DNA from: Schauerella fraxinea
Lineage (GTDB): Bacteria > Pseudomonadota > Gammaproteobacteria > Burkholderiales > Burkholderiaceae_B
Direction: 5' to 3'
DNA length: 64,000 nucleotides
NCBI GenBank assembly: GCA_030849965.1
Contig: JAVDKL010000001.1
Location: 744,001 to 808,000, forward strand
Position 1 is the stretch's first letter, and every line of letters starts with the position of its first letter. Below are positions 16,699 to 24,959 of the stretch, one piece after another. The notes under the pieces are model-generated. The model had not been told where the DNA came from, searched no databases, and saw only the letters and a program-made list of their open reading frames with translations. The translations under genes and the position numbers were made by a program.

Positions 16699-17478
16699 AT
16701 GGGACTCGCGTTACAATCGCTCTCGGCCTGGCAGGTCATGCTGTGGGGACTGGCATTCTTCAGTGGCATCTACCTGCTGTTCGGCAGCGCGATGTGGCTG
16801 CTGACAAATAAACTGCTGCCGGCGATGGGCATCGGCCATGTACTCGACCCCCGTCCGCTGGCGCCGGGCCAGTTGAAACGCGAACTGCAGCAGTCGGCAT
16901 TGTCGATCCTGCTCTTCGGCACCGGCATGATTTTCCCGTGGGGATTGCTGCAATTGGGCTGGGCCCATCTCACGCCCAATGCCAGCGGCACGCGCATCGC
17001 GCTTGAGATCCTCGCGCTGGTGATCTGGAACGACATCCATTTCTGGATCAATCACCGCCTGCTGCACACCAAATTGCTGCGCAAGTTTCATCTGCCGCAC
17101 CACCGCTCGGTGGTCACCACGCCGTTTGCCACCTACAGCTTTCATCCGATCGAAGCGCTGATGCTCGGCAACGTCATTCTGCTGCCGATGATCGTGCACG
17201 ATTTCAGTTTCTGGTCGCTGGCGTCCGTGCCGGTATTCAGTCTGTTCTTCAACTGCATCGGTCACGCCAACTACGACTTTTTTACCCGTGTGTCCTACGC
17301 GCACTGGTTTGCCGCAAGCCGCCGCCATCATTTGCATCACGCTTGCTACAACGGCAATTTCGGTTTTCAGTTCACGTTTATGGATCGCCTGTTTCGCACG
17401 CGTCTGGACGGCGATGCGGCGCATGGCCAGATCGACGCATTTCGCCGGCGGGAGACGCACGGCAGTTCAACCTCGTGA
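16699..17478 (+). CDS. Sterol desaturase/fatty acid hydroxylase family protein
   Basis: This 259-residue integral membrane diiron enzyme carries the histidine clusters of the superfamily: NHRLLH (about 119-124), HLPHH (about 131-135), a single HANYDFF and the terminal HHLHH near 214. Hydrophobic spans flank them. Such enzymes hydroxylate or desaturate lipid acyl chains using O2. Its stop overlaps the GTG start of the following desaturase, and the set continues with a ketosynthase-diiron fusion and an unknown protein. It is likely a tailoring step in a small lipid pathway; the substrate is unknown. Confidence 0.9.
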   Translation: MGLALQSLSAWQVMLWGLAFFSGIYLLFGSAMWLLTNKLLPAMGIGHVLDPRPLAPGQLKRELQQSALSILLFGTGMIFPWGLLQLGWAHLTPNASGTRIALEILALVIWNDIHFWINHRLLHTKLLRKFHLPHHRSVVTTPFATYSFHPIEALMLGNVILLPMIVHDFSFWSLASVPVFSLFFNCIGHANYDFFTRVSYAHWFAASRRHHLHHACYNGNFGFQFTFMDRLFRTRLDGDAAHGQIDAFRRRETHGSSTS

Positions 17479-18437
17479 GTGCGTTAACCGTTCGCCATCG
17501 TTTGCCGCGGCTGCGCCACTGGCGCGATTGGCAAAGCCTGGCGTATCTCGTGGCCTATCCGGCACTCGTCGTCTGGATGTGGGCGCACGGATTTTCGTTC
17601 GTGCTTTATGGCGTACTGCTATTTTTGACGCTGGGTATCGGTGTCATTCACCATAACCATACCCATCGACGGATGTGGCATGGGCGCTGGGCCAATCGAC
17701 TGACCGATTTCTGGATCACGCTGCTGCAGGGGCATCCCACATGTGTGTTTTATCCCGCGCATGTGGGCAATCATCATCGCTATAAGCATGGCCCGCAAGA
17801 CGTTGCGCGCACGTATCGCTTCGGTGGCGACACCAATCATCTGCTGGGGTATCTGCTGCATCCCTTGCAAGCGGGGATTGCACTCTATCCGCATATTCTT
17901 GGTTGGCTGAGCAGCCTGCGCCGGCACTGGCCCGGTGTGTGGCGCTACTGCATGGCGCAGTATGCCGTCTGGTTAACGCTGTGGGGCGGTGTATTGATCG
18001 CCGATCCGGTCAAAGGTTTGGTCTACGTCATCATTCCGCAACTGCACGGATTGCATTGGCTGTTGGCGACCAATTATCTGCAGCATGCGCATGCCGACGG
18101 CTCGGCGCATGGCCGAGTATCGGGCCCCGATGGCGAAAAGATCCAACAGGGACCGCTGAATTACGCGCGCAATTTCGAAGGGCTGGTCAATCCCCTGCTC
18201 TTCAATATCGGTTTGCACACCGCGCACCACGAACATTCACGGACGCACTGGGCCGAACTCACGCATCTGCATCGCGATCGGTATCGCCATCGCGTCGATC
18301 CCACGCTCAACGAATCCGGCCTTGTGCCTTATATGACGCGGGTGTTTGTGCTGGGCACCGTGATGGCGCGCTACCGCAGCCGTTCACTCATGTCGCCACA
18401 GCCTGCGCCCGCCGCTGTCCGCCCTATTGTCTTTTAG
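17475..18437 (+). CDS. Membrane fatty acid desaturase
   Basis: This 320-residue desaturase has the three histidine boxes expected for a membrane diiron centre: HHNHTHRRMWH, HVGNHHRYKH and HTAHHEHSRTHW, between hydrophobic spans. The frame extends upstream inside the hydroxylase gene, but the GTG at 17475 overlaps the hydroxylase stop (GTGA) and gives MSALTVRHRLP, a better start. It is probably part of the four-gene lipid operon at 16699-21322. Regiospecificity cannot be predicted. Confidence 0.9.
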   Translation: MSALTVRHRLPRLRHWRDWQSLAYLVAYPALVVWMWAHGFSFVLYGVLLFLTLGIGVIHHNHTHRRMWHGRWANRLTDFWITLLQGHPTCVFYPAHVGNHHRYKHGPQDVARTYRFGGDTNHLLGYLLHPLQAGIALYPHILGWLSSLRRHWPGVWRYCMAQYAVWLTLWGGVLIADPVKGLVYVIIPQLHGLHWLLATNYLQHAHADGSAHGRVSGPDGEKIQQGPLNYARNFEGLVNPLLFNIGLHTAHHEHSRTHWAELTHLHRDRYRHRVDPTLNESGLVPYMTRVFVLGTVMARYRSRSLMSPQPAPAAVRPIVF

Positions 18438-18449
18438 AAGCGAATTTTC

Positions 18450-20420
18450 ATGCCTACCGCCTTTGACCGCGTGTATCTTCAGAGCGCCAGTTATTTCATG
18501 CCGGGCGAGCCCGTCGATAACGATCGCATGGACGACTATATTGCGCCGTTGAACCGGATCTCATCGCGCATCAAGTCGCGGATCCTGGCCGAGAACGGCA
18601 TCAAGCAGCGTTATTACGCCATCGATACGCAAGGCAATACCGTGATGACCAACGCGGCCTTGGCCTCCAACGCGATCCGCGATTGCCTGCAGCGTGCCCA
18701 AACCGATCTCTCGGCCGTGTCGTATCTGGCCAGCGGTTCATCCGGCGGCGACACATTGATGCCGGGATTCGCCAACATGATCCAGGGCGAACTGGCCGCG
18801 CCGCCGATGGAAACGGCGTCGATTCATGGCATCTGCGCCGCGGGCGTGTCGGCGATTCAGGCGGCAGCGCAAGGCATCGAACTGGGCTCGCATCGCCTGA
18901 GCCTGGCCGTGGCCAGCGAACTGCCCTCGCGCTTGTTCAAGCGTTCGCGCTTTGCGTCGCGCGGCTACGACGCGGACTTCGATGCCCACTTCCTGCGTTG
19001 GATGCTGTCCGATGGCGCAGGTGCGGTGCTGTTGGGTGACGGCTCGCATCAAACCGCCAGCATTGCGCCCGGCGTACGCATCAAACTCAAGTTCGTGCAT
19101 CACCGCACCTTCTCAGGCGATTATCCGGTGTGCATGCAATTGGGGCTCACGGCCGATCGCCAGAAAGCGCACCTCGATTACCCGTCGTGGACGGACGCGG
19201 AAGCCGACGGCGCGTTGTCGTTGCGGCAAGACATCCGCCTCCTGCCGCACTTGTTCGATATCAGCATTCACGAGTACGCCAAACTCGTGCGCGACAAGTG
19301 GGTGGACCCCACCCGCATCAATCATTTCCTGTGCCACTACTCGTCCGAGAAATTCATCCCGGTCGTCGAGAATCTAATGGAACAGGCCGGTTTGTCGATC
19401 CCGCGCGAGCGCTGGTTCAGCAACCTGGCCTGGCGCGGCAATACCGGCGCGGCATCGATCATGATCATGCTGGCTGAATTTCTGCAGACCAAAACCGTGA
19501 AGCCTGGCGAACAGATCTTCTGCTACATCCCTGAGTCGGGGCGGTTTACCACGGCGTATATGCTGTTTGAAGTGGAGGCCGACGATCAGCCTGTGGCTGG
19601 TGCGCGCACGCGAACTGTGGGGACTTCCACAACCTCAGATGGATCTTCGGCATCGGCTTCGGCTCCGATCTCGACGACGCCGCCGGGCGATAGCTTATCG
19701 CTTGACGCCGACGCCATCGCCCCGCCGCACGATCCCGCACAAGCGCCCGAAGGCCTGGGGCAACTGCTCACCGAACTCGCCTCGATCTGGCACGACTACC
19801 GCTCGCGCGTCTGGCGTACGCCGCTCGTGCGCACCTTGCGTGAACGCCGCTTCGAGACCAGCGATTATGTGAATTGGATGGCCAACTGGATTCCGCAGGT
19901 GCGCGAAGGCTCGAAGTGGATGCGTGAAGGCGCCGAATCGTTGTCCGACGCGTACGCGCCGCTGGCCGCGCTGATCAGCGGCCATGCCGGCGAAGAACAG
20001 GACGACTTCAAAATCCTGTTCAGCGATTACCACAAGGCGGGCGGCACCGAGCAGAATATCGACAACCTGCGCCGCAACCCGGGTGGTGAAGCGTTGAACG
20101 CGTACCTGCATTCCCTGGCCGCCACGCACGATCCGATCGGTCTGCTTGGCGCGATCTACATTATCGAAGGCACCGGGCAGCGCATCGTGCCGGCGTTGCT
20201 GCCATTGCTCAAAGCCAGCGTACCGCTGCCGCCGGATGCCTTCCGCTTCCTCGAATATCACGGTCATAATGACGAGCATCACCTGGAAGAGTGGCTTACG
20301 GCCGTCGAACTGGCATTGGACTGCGACCCCGACGGTTCGGCCGAACGCCGCATCGTCGATACTGCACGCCGCACCGCCGCGCTTTACCTGATGCAGTTTC
20401 ACCACGTTAAAGATTATTGA
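18450..20420 (+). CDS. StlD/DarB-type ketosynthase fused to haem-oxygenase-like diiron domain
   Basis: This 656-residue two-domain protein begins with a FabH/StlD/DarB-like thiolase-fold ketosynthase (about 1-375). Its complete Cys-His-Asn triad is Cys129 in IHGICAAG, His296 in FLCHYSSEK and Asn331 in RGNTGAAS. A Ser/Thr/Ala/Pro-rich linker (about 378-432) leads to an all-helical iron-containing redox domain (about 435-656). Its candidate metal ligands are His512 and Glu515/516 (GHAGEEQDDF), Glu573 (IIEGTG) and His604/Asp608/His611 (YHGHNDEHHLEE). The enzyme may condense acyl thioesters and then oxidise or decarboxylate the product. No frameshift is present, so the fusion is real. The start lies 12 bases after the desaturase stop. 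Confidence 0.85.
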   Translation: MPTAFDRVYLQSASYFMPGEPVDNDRMDDYIAPLNRISSRIKSRILAENGIKQRYYAIDTQGNTVMTNAALASNAIRDCLQRAQTDLSAVSYLASGSSGGDTLMPGFANMIQGELAAPPMETASIHGICAAGVSAIQAAAQGIELGSHRLSLAVASELPSRLFKRSRFASRGYDADFDAHFLRWMLSDGAGAVLLGDGSHQTASIAPGVRIKLKFVHHRTFSGDYPVCMQLGLTADRQKAHLDYPSWTDAEADGALSLRQDIRLLPHLFDISIHEYAKLVRDKWVDPTRINHFLCHYSSEKFIPVVENLMEQAGLSIPRERWFSNLAWRGNTGAASIMIMLAEFLQTKTVKPGEQIFCYIPESGRFTTAYMLFEVEADDQPVAGARTRTVGTSTTSDGSSASASAPISTTPPGDSLSLDADAIAPPHDPAQAPEGLGQLLTELASIWHDYRSRVWRTPLVRTLRERRFETSDYVNWMANWIPQVREGSKWMREGAESLSDAYAPLAALISGHAGEEQDDFKILFSDYHKAGGTEQNIDNLRRNPGGEALNAYLHSLAATHDPIGLLGAIYIIEGTGQRIVPALLPLLKASVPLPPDAFRFLEYHGHNDEHHLEEWLTAVELALDCDPDGSAERRIVDTARRTAALYLMQFHHVKDY

Positions 20421-21322
20421 ACGCCATGAACCGTACGCCCGAGTTTCTTGAACGCGGCCACGATCCCGCCGATCCCAGCCCTTGGTTGGCCTCGTATCTG
20501 GATCGCAGCACCCCGCTGCCGGATAATGTGAAGGCCGCGTGGCTCAAAGACTCGAGCTCGCGATCGCGCCAGTTTCTGCTGCCATTTCTGCGGCCGCTGG
20601 CGCGCCTGTCGATCATCCTGATCCAGATTATCAAAACGGTATTGCCCAAGCGCTGGTCGCACTCCCGCCTGCTGCATCGCATTCTGGCATGGGGGCTACA
20701 GCGCTTCGTGTCACCCGAGGCCAATTGGCTCATCATGCGGCACTTCCATCTGGGATCGCAGATCCTGGCGTTTATCGGCAAGAACTCGCCTGCACCCATT
20801 ACCACCTCGCCGCTCACGCCATATACCGTCGACGATTATCGGGATGACCTGTTCGTCAAACACGACATCAATCTCTTCAACTTCGTGATCCGCTTGAATC
20901 AGGCGCTACGCGACGCCAATCTGGAGATGCGCCCGCCCGAGCATCTCGATTTCTCAATGATCCGCGAGCCGGATTTGCCGTTGGATACGATGCCCAACGG
21001 TAAATACAATTTTCTGGATCTGCAGAGTTCGATTGAGTTGTTTACGCCGCTGTATCAGTTGCTGTTGACGGACAACGATTTCTGGCGTGCCGCCAACTCG
21101 CTGCAGTTGGACGAAACGATCGGCATCTATGCCGCGCAGTTGCTGTCCGCCCCGCACCACCTGATTCTGGTAAACAACAATCACCCGCTGGTGCCGTTGT
21201 CGACCTTGCGAGCGGGACACCGGCTGGTGTTGCACGGGTTGTCGTCGGAGATGCTGCACGCCCTGCTTACGCAAATGCGGGACGCGCAACACGGTGCGCC
21301 GGAGCCTGCGCCGGTGAGCTAA
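20417..21322 (+). CDS. Uncharacterised protein of the lipid operon
   Basis: I do not recognise this 301-residue protein. It has one strongly hydrophobic stretch (about 51-77, from RQFLLPFLRPLARLSIILI) that could anchor it in the membrane. The remainder is soluble-looking, with regions such as VDDYRDDLFVKHDINLFNFVIRLNQ and HHLILVNNNHPLVPL. No catalytic signature is evident. The start overlaps the stop of the ketosynthase-diiron gene, so it is translated from the same message. Membership in the pathway is well supported by linkage; function is unknown. Confidence 0.75.
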   Translation: MNAMNRTPEFLERGHDPADPSPWLASYLDRSTPLPDNVKAAWLKDSSSRSRQFLLPFLRPLARLSIILIQIIKTVLPKRWSHSRLLHRILAWGLQRFVSPEANWLIMRHFHLGSQILAFIGKNSPAPITTSPLTPYTVDDYRDDLFVKHDINLFNFVIRLNQALRDANLEMRPPEHLDFSMIREPDLPLDTMPNGKYNFLDLQSSIELFTPLYQLLLTDNDFWRAANSLQLDETIGIYAAQLLSAPHHLILVNNNHPLVPLSTLRAGHRLVLHGLSSEMLHALLTQMRDAQHGAPEPAPVS

Positions 21323-21356
21323 AGGCAGTGACAACGCCTTCGTGGCATGATGGCGT

Positions 21357-21971
21357 ATGGAAACGCTACCGCTTTTTCCCCTGAGCAGCGCCCTTTTCCC
21401 CGGTGGCGTGATGCACCTGCGGATTTTCGAAGTGCGCTATCTCGACATGATCCGGCGCTGCATCGCAGAAGACGGCACGTTCGGCGTCGTCCCGCTCATC
21501 AGCGGGCGCGAGGTGCGCATGCCCGAGTCCAGTGAGACCTTTTCTTCAGTCGGCACGCGGGCCCGCATCGAGAAATGGGATGCGCCGATGCCCGCCCTGC
21601 TGGAGATCCGTTGCGTGGGCACCACGCGCTTTCGCCTCACCTCTCACGAGCAAGGTTCCTATGGACTGTGGATGGGCAAAGTCGTGGACATGATAGACGC
21701 GCCGCCACAAGAGATTCCAGAATCGCTGCAGTCTGCCGCGAATGCGCTGGGTAAGTTCATTGCATCGTTGCAGCAAGATGGGGTCTCGACCGCACAGATG
21801 CCGATCGCGCCGCCGTTCAGGCTGGACGAAGCCGGTTGGGTGGCGGATCGGTGGAGTGAATTATTGCCACTGCCGTCCAGCGAGCAGGAACGGCTGCTGT
21901 CGATGGAAGACCCGGTGGCGAGGCTCGAACGGATTCAGACCTATCTCTCGGACGGCCCAGCGTCGCTGTGA
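21357..21971 (+). CDS. Lon N-terminal (substrate-binding) domain protein
   Basis: This 204-residue protein consists of a Lon-N/PUA-like domain, opening with LPLFPLSSALFPGGVMHLRIFEVRYLDM, the family hallmark. There is no ATPase or protease part. Such stand-alone proteins occur widely in proteobacteria; their role is not established. It lies 34 bases after the lipid operon on the same strand but has no obvious functional link, and its own start is well defined. Confidence 0.9.
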   Translation: METLPLFPLSSALFPGGVMHLRIFEVRYLDMIRRCIAEDGTFGVVPLISGREVRMPESSETFSSVGTRARIEKWDAPMPALLEIRCVGTTRFRLTSHEQGSYGLWMGKVVDMIDAPPQEIPESLQSAANALGKFIASLQQDGVSTAQMPIAPPFRLDEAGWVADRWSELLPLPSSEQERLLSMEDPVARLERIQTYLSDGPASL

Positions 21972-22087
21972 CCTTTGCTCAGCGCAGCTGCACCGAGCTT
22001 CAAGCGCTTTGGAGCCTCGGCATCTTGGAATCGGGTTCGGCGATGAGAATGAGCGTGTGCCGTGTGCTGGCACGCCATCGACCTTCG

Positions 22088-22624
22088 CTATGCGGCAGCA
22101 TCCGGGGCGACCTTCACCGCTTTTGCACCGGTTGCAGCTTGGGTTGCGAGGAGCGATTCCAGCATCGCCTTGAGCCTCATGGCGACGTCACTGATTGCTT
22201 GATCCATCGGGCGCGGGTGAAAGTCGCATACACACAGGGCTCCGAGCCTTTGATTATCGGCATCTCGAATGGAGATTCCAAAATAAGCTTCAATCTTCGG
22301 CTCGCACTGCAACAAAGGATGGTTCTCAAAAATCGGATCGAGAGACGCATTGCGAACGATAAATGGCGTATCGAGCTCGATTGCATACGTGCAGAAGGTC
22401 AGATTTCGATCCGTCTCGATCATGTCCGGACCCAGCGCGCTGCGAAACCACTGACGATCGCGTCCCATCAGGGAGAAGCCGGCAACCGGCGTCTGTGCCA
22501 CCTGCTGCAGAATGGCGGCCGCATGGCGAAAGCTGTCGTGAATGTGCGGACCAAGCGCCTGAAAGCGCTCAACGGCCAAAAGCCGGGCAAACTCAGCCAA
22601 CTCAGGAGCTTGAATAATGTTCAT
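22088..22624 (-). CDS. Stand-alone GAF-domain protein
   Basis: This 178-residue protein is essentially one GAF domain (about 15-155) with the bacterial diguanylate-associated pattern VAGFSLMGRDRQWFRSALG, FCTYAIE, FGISIRDADNQRLGALCVCD. The frame can open at a TTG at 22639, but the ATG at 22624 (MNIIQAP) is preferred. It lies downstream of two larger proteins whose N-terminal GAF domains share the same signature. It may be a sensor partner lacking an output domain, or a remnant of domain duplication. Ligand unknown. Confidence 0.8.
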   Translation of the reverse strand: MNIIQAPELAEFARLLAVERFQALGPHIHDSFRHAAAILQQVAQTPVAGFSLMGRDRQWFRSALGPDMIETDRNLTFCTYAIELDTPFIVRNASLDPIFENHPLLQCEPKIEAYFGISIRDADNQRLGALCVCDFHPRPMDQAISDVAMRLKAMLESLLATQAATGAKAVKVAPDAAA

Positions 22625-22796
22625 CGCAAATTCCGCCAAGTATTTCGGAGGTATCCGAACTCAGCTCTACGATACACACAGTTTCACCCAAGCGAAAGAT
22701 TAAATTGCATTATATGAAGCAGTGCACAAGCACCAGAAAATAAAATTCGGCATATTCGGAAATTATTAACTAGCCTGGCTGCGAAACCATTTTCCG

Positions 22797-24959
22797 TTAA
22801 TGAAGATTCGCATATTGATCGCACAGCATCAGTGCAAAAGTGTCGGCAGGCATTGGTTTGCCAAAAAGATATCCCTGCGCCTCTTCGCATCCTTTCGCGC
22901 GCAAACGGGTCGACTGCTCAACCGTTTCGACGCCCTCGGCGGCAACTGAAAGTCCGAGGCTTTTACCCAAAAACAGGATCGCGCGAATAATGGCGGCGTC
23001 TTCCTTGTGCGTCAGCATTCCGCGGACGAAGGACTGGTCGATCTTCAGACGGGTGAGCGGAAATCGCTTTAGCGTATTGAGCGACACGACGCCCGCGCCG
23101 TAGTCGTCAAAAAGAATCGAGACACCAGCTGCGCGAAGGTGATGCAATTGGGTCGCAGCGTGCTGGTCGTCGCGCAGCAAAACGCCGCCAGGTATTTCGA
23201 GTTCAAGCGTTTGGAATGCCAAATTCGTGCGGTGCAGAATTTCTTGCACAGTGTCAAAGAAATTACCGTCGCGAAGCTGCGCGCTGAAAAGATTCACCCC
23301 GATTCTGAAATCTCGAATGCGTTTCTGCCATGCGAACGCTTGCTCGCATGCCACCTCCAGTGCCCAGTTGCCAACCTTTGCGGCCAGCGGACTGGCCTCC
23401 AACGTGCCCAAAAATGCACTTGGCGGCAGCAATCCTTTTTCGGGATGACGCCATCGGAGCAAGGCCTCCGCGCCAATCAACGTGTTGTCGGCCAGACGAA
23501 ATTGTGGCTGGTAGTGCACTTCAAATTCGCCGTTGCTCAGCGCGCGTGCAAACTCAGCTTGATAGGCGCGTTTCGCCGTTGCCATATCACGCAGCGCGGG
23601 CGTATAAAACCGCAGGCAGTGCTTTCCCTGCGCCTTCGCTTCGTACAAGGCAAGGTCTGCACTCGACAATAATTTCTGTACCGTCTGACCGTGAGTCGGA
23701 AGCATGGCAATACCCACACTTGCACCGATTGTCACCGGCAAGCCATCGACGATGATCGAGGCGGAGAGCGACTCGATGATATTGTGGGCGAGTTCGCTCG
23801 CAGTCGAAGTATCGCCCATACCGGGCAGAAAAATAGCGAACTCGTCGCCTCCCATGCGCGCCAACACATCGCCTGTTCGAACACCCGCAGTCAAACGCTT
23901 TGCAACGGTAATCAATACAGCGTCACCCCCCGGATGGCCCAAGGTGTCGTTGACGTCCTTGAAACCGTCTAGATCGATCATCATCAGGCAACCGTCAGTC
24001 TCAACAGCGATCGCCGCCTCCACCTGATAGCGAAACAGCGCCCGGTTTCCGAGCCCGGTGAGCGGATCCATCTGCGCCAGTTGGAAGAGTCGCTCCTCGT
24101 TTTTGAGGCGCTCCGACACATCGCGCAAAATAGCGCAGAACGTCAAGCGGCCAGACTCTCGCCACACCGACGACGACACCTCCACCTGAACGATGTCGCC
24201 CTCGCGCGTGCGCAAGCCCAGTTCAACAGTCCGACCTTCGTAGGGAGAGGTCTCGTCCGCTGCGATGGCGAGGCAGCGCTGCATGGTTTCGATGGGTGCA
24301 AAGACTTCGATTGGCCGGCCGATGATCGAGGCGGCGCTGTAACCCAGCATCCGCTCTGCGGCTGGATTCCAGAAGGTCACGGTCGCCTTGTCGTCGGTGC
24401 AGATGATGGCGTCTGGCGACACCTTGGCCATCATTTCGAACCGAGTTTGACTTGCTTGACGAGCCAGCTCAAGCCGCCTCAGTTCGAGCTGGTCTTCGAC
24501 CAAAGCGGCCAGATCACGAAGATTGGCCAAGTCCCGATCATTCAAAGGAGGGCGTGGTGCGGTATCGATGATGCACAACGTCCCGAGAATGAACCCGCTC
24601 GGTGACACGAGTGGACATCCTGCGTAAAACCTGATGAATGGCGGCCCCACCACCAGCGCGTTGCCGGCAAAGCGCGGATCCATATGTGTATCAGGAACCA
24701 GCATGACTTCGGTACTTGCCAAGGCATGGGCGCAAAACGAATCTTCGCGCGCCGTGGCGCAAATGCCGATTCCCACGCGCGACACGAACAACTGCCGCTC
24801 GGCTTCGACCAGCGAAACCAGCGCAATCGGCGCATGAAAAATATTGCGCGTGAGCTGCACAAGGCGATCGAGACCGACATGAACGAAGTCGTCCATCATT
24901 CCGTAGTCATCGACCGCCCGCAGCCGAGCGGTTTCCACGTCAGCGTCAACGCTAATCAT
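22797..24959 (-). CDS. GAF-PAS-GGDEF-EAL cyclic-di-GMP signalling protein
   Basis: This 720-residue cytoplasmic protein has a GAF domain (about 25-165), a PAS domain (about 170-290), GGDEF (about 300-455) and EAL (about 475-715). The diguanylate cyclase motif is intact (RMGGDEFAIFL), as is the EAL motif (GAEALLRWRHPEKG). The phosphodiesterase loop reads DDYGAGVVSL rather than the common DDFGTGYSSL. The enzyme could therefore make, degrade or switch c-di-GMP. The gene overlaps the end of the upstream GAF-EAL gene by 8 bases and was probably duplicated from a common ancestor. Confidence 0.93.
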   Translation of the reverse strand: MISVDADVETARLRAVDDYGMMDDFVHVGLDRLVQLTRNIFHAPIALVSLVEAERQLFVSRVGIGICATAREDSFCAHALASTEVMLVPDTHMDPRFAGNALVVGPPFIRFYAGCPLVSPSGFILGTLCIIDTAPRPPLNDRDLANLRDLAALVEDQLELRRLELARQASQTRFEMMAKVSPDAIICTDDKATVTFWNPAAERMLGYSAASIIGRPIEVFAPIETMQRCLAIAADETSPYEGRTVELGLRTREGDIVQVEVSSSVWRESGRLTFCAILRDVSERLKNEERLFQLAQMDPLTGLGNRALFRYQVEAAIAVETDGCLMMIDLDGFKDVNDTLGHPGGDAVLITVAKRLTAGVRTGDVLARMGGDEFAIFLPGMGDTSTASELAHNIIESLSASIIVDGLPVTIGASVGIAMLPTHGQTVQKLLSSADLALYEAKAQGKHCLRFYTPALRDMATAKRAYQAEFARALSNGEFEVHYQPQFRLADNTLIGAEALLRWRHPEKGLLPPSAFLGTLEASPLAAKVGNWALEVACEQAFAWQKRIRDFRIGVNLFSAQLRDGNFFDTVQEILHRTNLAFQTLELEIPGGVLLRDDQHAATQLHHLRAAGVSILFDDYGAGVVSLNTLKRFPLTRLKIDQSFVRGMLTHKEDAAIIRAILFLGKSLGLSVAAEGVETVEQSTRLRAKGCEEAQGYLFGKPMPADTFALMLCDQYANLH

